This document shows, one piece after another, positions 22,563 through 27,061 of a stretch of DNA of 27,061 nucleotides (position 1 is its first letter; the number at the start of each line of letters is the position of its first letter). The DNA lies in NCBI GenBank assembly GCA_002506665.1, contig DAXZ01000040.1:10144-37204 (forward strand). The letters are read 5' to 3'. The stretch comes from Nitrosopumilus sp. UBA526 (GTDB lineage: Archaea; Thermoproteota; Nitrososphaeria; Nitrososphaerales; Nitrosopumilaceae). Under the pieces are notes generated by a model. It ran no database searches and had not been told where the DNA came from. It worked only from the letters and a program-made list of their open reading frames with translations. A program made the position numbers and the translations under genes.

Positions 22563-23729
22563 ATGACCAACAACTTTCTATTTACATCAGAATCAGTTAC
22601 AGAAGGACATCCAGACAAGATATGTGACAACATATCAGATGCGTTCCTAGATGAATATCTAAGACAAGACCCCGACTCGAGGGTTGCAGTAGAGACGATG
22701 GTTACGACAGGCCATGTGGTCGTAGCAGGCGAGGTCACATCAAAGGCAGTCTTTGAGAAGGAGGCACAAGAAGAACTAGTCAGAAAGACAATCAAGGAGA
22801 TAGGATATGATAATGAGGAATTAAAGTTTGATGGTGCTAGCTGCACAGTTGATCTAAGACTTCATCTGCAGAGTCCAGATATCAGTCAAGGCGTAACTGC
22901 AACTGAGAAGAGAGAGCAGGGTGCCGGTGATCAGGGACTGATGTTTGGCTATGCAACAAATGAGACAAAAGAACTAATGCCGATGCCAATCCTGCTTGCA
23001 CACAAGCTAGTAGAGCAGCTATCACATACACGAAGGACCGGCACTCTATCATGGGTCAGGCCTGACGGCAAATCGCAGGTATCTGTAAGGTATGAGGATG
23101 ACAGGCCGGTATCTATTGAGACTGTCGTCATATCAACACAACACTCACCGGATATAACACACGAGGAGATCTCTAAAGGAGTAATAGACAAAGTAATCAG
23201 ACCTGTCTTGGGGGATCAATGGAGTGATACAATTACAATTCACATCAATCCTACCGGAAAGTTTGTGATCGGCGGGCCACATGGAGATGCCGGTCTGACA
23301 GGACGAAAGATAATTGTGGATAGTTATGGTGGGTTTGGAAGACATGGTGGAGGTGCCTTCTCAGGCAAGGATCCATCCAAGGTGGACAGATCTGCGTGTT
23401 ACATGTGCAGGTATATCGCAAAGAACCTGGTGGCTGCAGGACTAGCAGACAGGTGTGAGGTACAGCTAGCATATGCCATAGGAGTGGCAGAGCCTGTATC
23501 GCTATATGTCAATACGTTTGGGACAAGCAAGATTCCAAGAGATGACATTGAGGAGCTAGTTAGAAAGAATTTTGATCTGAGACCGTCAGGAATTATTGCG
23601 CAGTTGAATCTAAAGAGGCCAATTTATAAAAAGACAGCAGCATATGGACATTTTGGAAGAGCAGAACCAGAGTTTACATGGGAAAAGACAGACAAGGCAG
23701 AGACACTAAGGCAGTCTGCCGGACTGTAG
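22563..23729 (+). CDS. metK: S-adenosylmethionine synthetase, bacterial type
   Basis: Makes S-adenosylmethionine from methionine and ATP in the cytosol. Of about 388 residues, it has the bacterial/eukaryotic MetK motifs: FTSESVTEGHPDKICD at the N-terminus, GAGDQGLMFGYA, and then the P-loop-like GGPHGDAGLTGRKIIVDSYG and GGGAFSGKDPSKVDRS. Each quoted stretch is within 20 residues. This is the bacterial family, not the separate archaeal MAT. The ATG at 22563 is preferred over the one at 22551 because GGTGG sits 4 nt before it as a ribosome binding site. It overlaps the convergent SDR gene by 24 nt. The SAM made here also serves the cobalamin methyltransferases encoded nearby. Confidence 0.97.
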   Translation: MTNNFLFTSESVTEGHPDKICDNISDAFLDEYLRQDPDSRVAVETMVTTGHVVVAGEVTSKAVFEKEAQEELVRKTIKEIGYDNEELKFDGASCTVDLRLHLQSPDISQGVTATEKREQGAGDQGLMFGYATNETKELMPMPILLAHKLVEQLSHTRRTGTLSWVRPDGKSQVSVRYEDDRPVSIETVVISTQHSPDITHEEISKGVIDKVIRPVLGDQWSDTITIHINPTGKFVIGGPHGDAGLTGRKIIVDSYGGFGRHGGGAFSGKDPSKVDRSACYMCRYIAKNLVAAGLADRCEVQLAYAIGVAEPVSLYVNTFGTSKIPRDDIEELVRKNFDLRPSGIIAQLNLKRPIYKKTAAYGHFGRAEPEFTWEKTDKAETLRQSAGL

Positions 23730-24560
23730 TATAGAATAGAAATTTATTCCAGAGATCTTGCGCAATTTTTGATGATCTCCTACAAAGCTGCCAATCAAGA
23801 GATTAAGATCGTCAGGTCCTAGTATACTATCTGGGTTTGTTATGGCATCATAGTATGCATCCTCAAGACTGGTTTTGGTTATTGTAGTGTCTGTTCCCTG
23901 CGAGCAGAGTCTTGCATATTGCTCAAAGGTAATACAGTCAGGACCTACAAGGTCAATTATCATGTTTTTGAATTTGTTCTGATATATTGCAGCATATATT
24001 ACCTCGAGTACATCTGTCATGTGAATCGGCTGTAGTAGATACTTGCCAGAGCCAGGAATCCTTATCTCTTTATTTTTTATCTGTTGTTGCAGATGTTTTG
24101 TAAGGGAATCATCTCGGCTTAAAATGTATGAGGGTCTAAAGATGACATAGTCTAGGCCGGAATTAATGATGTGTTGTTCTGCATTATACTTTGAGATAAA
24201 GTATCCTGATGATGTATTGTGAGATACACCTAGACCACTCAGATAGATAATTTTTTTGATATTGGTCTTTGTGCAGAGAGTTGTTATTTGTCTTGTGAGT
24301 CTGTCATTTATCTCATCATAGCTTGCATCAACTGACTGTCTTCCTATCCCAACTAGATGGACTAGTACGTCTGCGTCTTGTATGTGTGGCAAGAGTTTTT
24401 CATCATACTTTGAGATTATCTTACATTCATGCTTGAATCCTTGAAAATCATTTCGAGATATTGAGACTAGGTTGGTGTTTTTTTGAGATAGGTATAATCT
24501 GAGATTTTTTGCAACAAATCCACTGGCTCCTGTGATGAGAACCTTTGAGTATTTACCCAT
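23706..24560 (-). CDS. NAD(P)-dependent epimerase/SDR, NDUFA9-like
   Basis: A 284-residue extended/atypical short-chain dehydrogenase. The cofactor loop is ITGASGFVAKNL (9-20), with Ala in place of the third Gly. The strand-4 region is VLVHLVGIGRQS, the catalytic region IIYLSGLGVS, and the YxxxK pair is Y120/K124 in YFISKYNAE. A FRPSYILSRDD segment follows, as in NDUFA9/complex I-associated proteins and NAD-binding sugar epimerases. The substrate is unknown. It starts at ATG 24560 (MGKYSKVL), diverges from cbiD, and its end runs 24 nt into metK on the opposite strand. Confidence 0.88.
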   Translation of the reverse strand: MGKYSKVLITGASGFVAKNLRLYLSQKNTNLVSISRNDFQGFKHECKIISKYDEKLLPHIQDADVLVHLVGIGRQSVDASYDEINDRLTRQITTLCTKTNIKKIIYLSGLGVSHNTSSGYFISKYNAEQHIINSGLDYVIFRPSYILSRDDSLTKHLQQQIKNKEIRIPGSGKYLLQPIHMTDVLEVIYAAIYQNKFKNMIIDLVGPDCITFEQYARLCSQGTDTTITKTSLEDAYYDAITNPDSILGPDDLNLLIGSFVGDHQKLRKISGINFYSILQSGRLP

Positions 24561-24607
24561 GAGGGAATGATTTCTGTTTTAATTTTAAATCTATGCAGTT
24601 GCCAATT

Positions 24608-25744
24608 ATGGTTAATTCTCAAATAAGAGTTAATACTGTAAAACAGATACAGCTAGGTGTGGAAGAAAAAACACAGCTAAGGACAGGATATACCACAGGA
24701 AGTTCTGCTACTGCAGCTGCAAAGGCGGCACTATTATCAGTGATTAATCAAGATATGGTAGATAACGTAGATGTGTTGTTGCCACGACGATCTCGGATTC
24801 AGATTCCCATACACTCGTGTGAATTTACATCAAACATGGCAAGATGCTCTGTCATAAAAGATGGTGGAGATGATCCTGATGTGACACATGGTGCAGAGAT
24901 TGTAGTAGAGATATCAATTACTAGAGAGATAAATGAGATTGAAATTTGTGGAGGAGAGGGTGTGGGAACTGTCACAAAGCCTGGATTGGGTCTTGAGCTT
25001 GACAAGCCTGCGATAAATCCCGTTCCAAAGAAGATGATTCTTGAGAATCTACGGGAGATAGGGCAAGAAATTCTCTTGAGAAATGGAATAAAAGTTGTGA
25101 TCTCAGTTCCCAAAGGACGAGAGCTTGGACCCAAGACTGACAATCCAAGACTAGGTATCATAAATGGTATCTCAATCTTGGGAACTAGTGGAATTGTTGT
25201 TCCGTTCTCTACTGCATCATATGCAGCGTCGATACGACAGAGTTTGGATGTTGCAGTTGCAATGGGAGATGATACTGTTGTACTGACAACTGGTGGAAGA
25301 AGTGAGGACTTTGCAAGAAAAATTATAGACTTGCCTGAGCACTGCTTTGTTCAGATGGGTGATTTCTCAGGATATACGATTCAGCAGTGTAGCAAGAGTA
25401 ATATCAAGTGCGCAAGTGTTGTAGGATTTATCGGGAAACTTGCAAAGATGGCAGTCGGAGTAAAACAGACGCATGTAAAGGGATCAAAAGTAGATATGGG
25501 CTTTCTAGCTGGACTAGCAGAACAATGCAATGCAGAAAAAAGTGTTATTGAGGATATCAAAAAGGCAAACACTGCAAGACATGTATCTGAGATAGTTCAG
25601 GAGAGTAATACTGTGGGATTTTTTGAATTGATTTGTGCAGAGGTTCATAAACACATGAGACAGCACTCTGAAGAAAAGGTCTCGATAAATGTGATACTCT
25701 TTGATTTTGATGGAAGCATCTTGGCTAGAAAGACTGGGGAGTAA
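24608..25744 (+). CDS. cbiD: Cobalt-precorrin-5B C1-methyltransferase CbiD
   Basis: Methylates C1 of cobalt-precorrin-5B with SAM in the early-cobalt (anaerobic-type) cobalamin pathway. The start of the family is seen in LRTGYTTGSSATAAAKAAL (usual pattern LR.G.TTG.CAAAA), followed by IKDGGDDPDVTHG, VGTVTKPGLGL, ISVPKGRELGPKTDNPRLGI and ILGTSGIVVPFS. Downstream is VGFIGKLAKMAVGVKQTHV. Length is normal for CbiD. The ATG at 24608 is preferred over that at 24593 because the TTTTAATTTT box is centred about 26 nt before it. Followed by cbiG after a 32-nt gap; the three cbi genes probably form an operon. Confidence 0.95.
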   Translation: MVNSQIRVNTVKQIQLGVEEKTQLRTGYTTGSSATAAAKAALLSVINQDMVDNVDVLLPRRSRIQIPIHSCEFTSNMARCSVIKDGGDDPDVTHGAEIVVEISITREINEIEICGGEGVGTVTKPGLGLELDKPAINPVPKKMILENLREIGQEILLRNGIKVVISVPKGRELGPKTDNPRLGIINGISILGTSGIVVPFSTASYAASIRQSLDVAVAMGDDTVVLTTGGRSEDFARKIIDLPEHCFVQMGDFSGYTIQQCSKSNIKCASVVGFIGKLAKMAVGVKQTHVKGSKVDMGFLAGLAEQCNAEKSVIEDIKKANTARHVSEIVQESNTVGFFELICAEVHKHMRQHSEEKVSINVILFDFDGSILARKTGE

Positions 25745-25776
25745 GGTATTTTATCCAAAGTCAGGGAATTTTGGTT

Positions 25777-26829
25777 ATGGAGAAAACTGCAGTTCTTGCC
25801 ATCACAAAAAATGGGGTAAAGATTGGAAAAAAATTACTAGATATGTTTCCAGACTGGAGTGTATTTGCCCCCCAAAAGTTCTCAGATGGAGATGACACTA
25901 TAACATGGTATTTGGAACCAACGTCTGAGAAGCTAGCAGAGCTGTTCAAAAGCACTAGTGCATTGATATGTCTCTTTTCGTTGGGTGCAGTGGTAAGATT
26001 GATTGCTCCTCACCTAAAAGACAAAAAGGTGGATCCGGCAGTAATTGTAATTGATGACAAGACAAACTTTGTAATCAGCGTTTTGTCAGGACATATTGGT
26101 GGTGCCAATAAACTTACTGAAGAGATTGCAGAGAAGCTTGGGGCACAGCCAGTTATTACCACAGCAGCTGATGTGAATGATACCATAGCAGTTGATCTTG
26201 TAGGACGAGAGTTTGGCTGGGTAATTGATGATGAATCTACGGTAACCAAAACTAGTGCATGTATGGTAAATGAGGAACCCATAGGTGTATTTCAAGAGGC
26301 AGGCAAAAAAAACTGGTACAAGAGACTTCCTAGAAATGTTACAATATATGACAATGTAGAGCAGCTAAAGAGATCAGATACAACGGCATGTCTTGTCATA
26401 TCTGATAGAATAATTGATGATAAAATATCATCAAAGTCTGTGATATATCGCCCTCCAAGTCTTGTAGTTGGTGTAGGACTGCACCAGGATACTACAAAAG
26501 ATACTATACGCCAAGGAATAAGAGATAGTTTGAAGAGATTCGGGCTCTGTCCTGCATCTGTTGCAAAGCTAGTATCAATAAAGAAACCACAAGACGTGCA
26601 AGGACTAGTACAGCTAGGAGAGGAGATGGGAATTCCAGTAGAGTACATAGACAGAAACGACCTTGCTCTAGTCTCTGCTCCAAACCCATCAAAAGTAGTA
26701 AAGGCATTTGAGGGGACTGCAAGTGTATCCGAGGCAGCTGCAATCAAGGCATCCGGCGGTCATCTGATAGTTGAAAAACAAAAGTTTCCACCTGACCTTA
26801 CCATAGCAATAGCGAGGATTACAAATTGA
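25777..26829 (+). CDS. cbiG: Cobalt-precorrin 5A hydrolase CbiG
   Basis: Opens the delta-lactone of cobalt-precorrin-5A and releases acetaldehyde. It is about 350 residues. The N-terminal and middle CbiG region has FSLGAVVRLIAPHLKDKKVD, AVIVIDDKTNFVISVLSGH and IGGANKLTEEIA ... PVITTAADVND, which is close to consensus. The C-terminal CbiG_C domain has LVVGVGLHQDTTKDTIRQGI and GIPVEYIDRNDL. The ATG at 25777 is preferred to the TTG two codons upstream (MEKTAVLAITKNG is the usual family start). Its stop TGA overlaps the TTG start of the cbiX-like gene (TTGA), so the two are coupled. Confidence 0.95.
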   Translation: MEKTAVLAITKNGVKIGKKLLDMFPDWSVFAPQKFSDGDDTITWYLEPTSEKLAELFKSTSALICLFSLGAVVRLIAPHLKDKKVDPAVIVIDDKTNFVISVLSGHIGGANKLTEEIAEKLGAQPVITTAADVNDTIAVDLVGREFGWVIDDESTVTKTSACMVNEEPIGVFQEAGKKNWYKRLPRNVTIYDNVEQLKRSDTTACLVISDRIIDDKISSKSVIYRPPSLVVGVGLHQDTTKDTIRQGIRDSLKRFGLCPASVAKLVSIKKPQDVQGLVQLGEEMGIPVEYIDRNDLALVSAPNPSKVVKAFEGTASVSEAAAIKASGGHLIVEKQKFPPDLTIAIARITN

Positions 26830-27061
26830 GACGTGGATTACTGCTAATTGACAGGGGAAGCAGAGAGAGTGAAGCAAGAGATGAGCTAGAGGCCATATGT
26901 GCGGGAATCAGGGAGAAAGGGGACTATGTCTTTGTTGATTTTTGTTTTCTAGAGGTAGTGCCGCCATACATCAAAGAGGGGATCTCTAAATGTCTAAGCA
27001 ATAATATTGACTCACTTACCATAGTTCCCTACTTTTTGTATCCCGGAAGAAAGGTAAAAAA
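26826..27061 (+). CDS. cbiX: CbiX-like sirohydrochlorin chelatase (C-terminus outside window)
   Basis: The first 78 codons are present. The frame begins with TTG (26826), overlaps the cbiG stop and reads RRGLLLIDRGSRESEARDEL, then FVDFCFLEVVPPYIKEGI and SLTIVPYFLYPGRKVK, running out of the window. This is the CbiX/SirB pattern ('vllv.HGSR...' then 'E...P.i..gi..c' then 'vP.FL..G.H'), for cobalt insertion into sirohydrochlorin. Two His that bind metal in studied CbiX enzymes seem replaced: HGSR by RGSR, and G.H by GRK. Position after cbiD-cbiG supports a cobalamin role. Whether the chelation works or another base takes over is open. Confidence 0.82.
   Translation, partial: MRRGLLLIDRGSRESEARDELEAICAGIREKGDYVFVDFCFLEVVPPYIKEGISKCLSNNIDSLTIVPYFLYPGRKVK

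Overview
The window looks like a chromosome segment of an ammonia-oxidising archaeon (Nitrososphaerota/Thaumarchaeota, probably Nitrosopumilales). The grounds are a mix of archaeal genes (Sm-like protein, RPA-type OB protein, Lhr-type helicase, RadB/RecA-like ATPase, tRNA-Gln(UUG) of archaeal form) with DnaK/GrpE and a bacterial-type MetK, an early anaerobic-type cobalamin set (cbiD, cbiG, cbiX-like), AT-rich DNA, and TATA boxes about 24-27 nt upstream of start codons, as in leaderless archaeal genes. Genus-level assignment is inference.

Layout. 1-3.5 kb (minus): dnaK (C-terminus outside the window), grpE, and a divergent nucleotide-sugar-dehydrogenase-like protein. 3.6-5.5 kb (plus): DUF354 glycosyltransferase-like gene, tRNA-Gln, and a shortened nucleotide-sugar dehydrogenase. 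5.5-7.2 kb (minus): a two-gene ABC exporter. 7.4-12.3 kb: DNA maintenance genes (four-OB RPA-like protein; convergent Lhr-type helicase; a small membrane protein; RadB-like ATPase). 12.5-13.4 kb: a TPR protein. 22.3-27 kb: Sm-like protein, metK, an SDR epimerase, then cbiD-cbiG-cbiX.

The part unlike ordinary core genome is 13.4-22.1 kb. It is an accessory island of secreted and membrane proteins built by repeated duplication. A near-identical cassette (a symmetric TATA-like box with two divergent ATGs 51 nt apart, plus, on one side, the start of a signal peptide) occurs at 14.75-14.9, 16.24-16.4, 18.2-18.33 and, inverted, at 20.7-20.9 kb. The same start/signal peptide precedes different mature proteins: a metzincin-type metalloprotease, a decayed second metalloprotease, a truncated reading frame, and an unrelated 271-residue exported protein. 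Both protease copies are followed after one nucleotide by a secreted protein with an OB/NTR-like pattern, which raises the untested idea of a protease-inhibitor pair. A second duplicated unit encodes a small three-helix membrane protein. A histidine kinase/response regulator pair and a 271-residue putative winged-helix protein are driven from copies of the same cassette, so they may control these genes. Several members are broken (frameshift, in-frame TAG, internal deletions), so the island seems to be turning over quickly.
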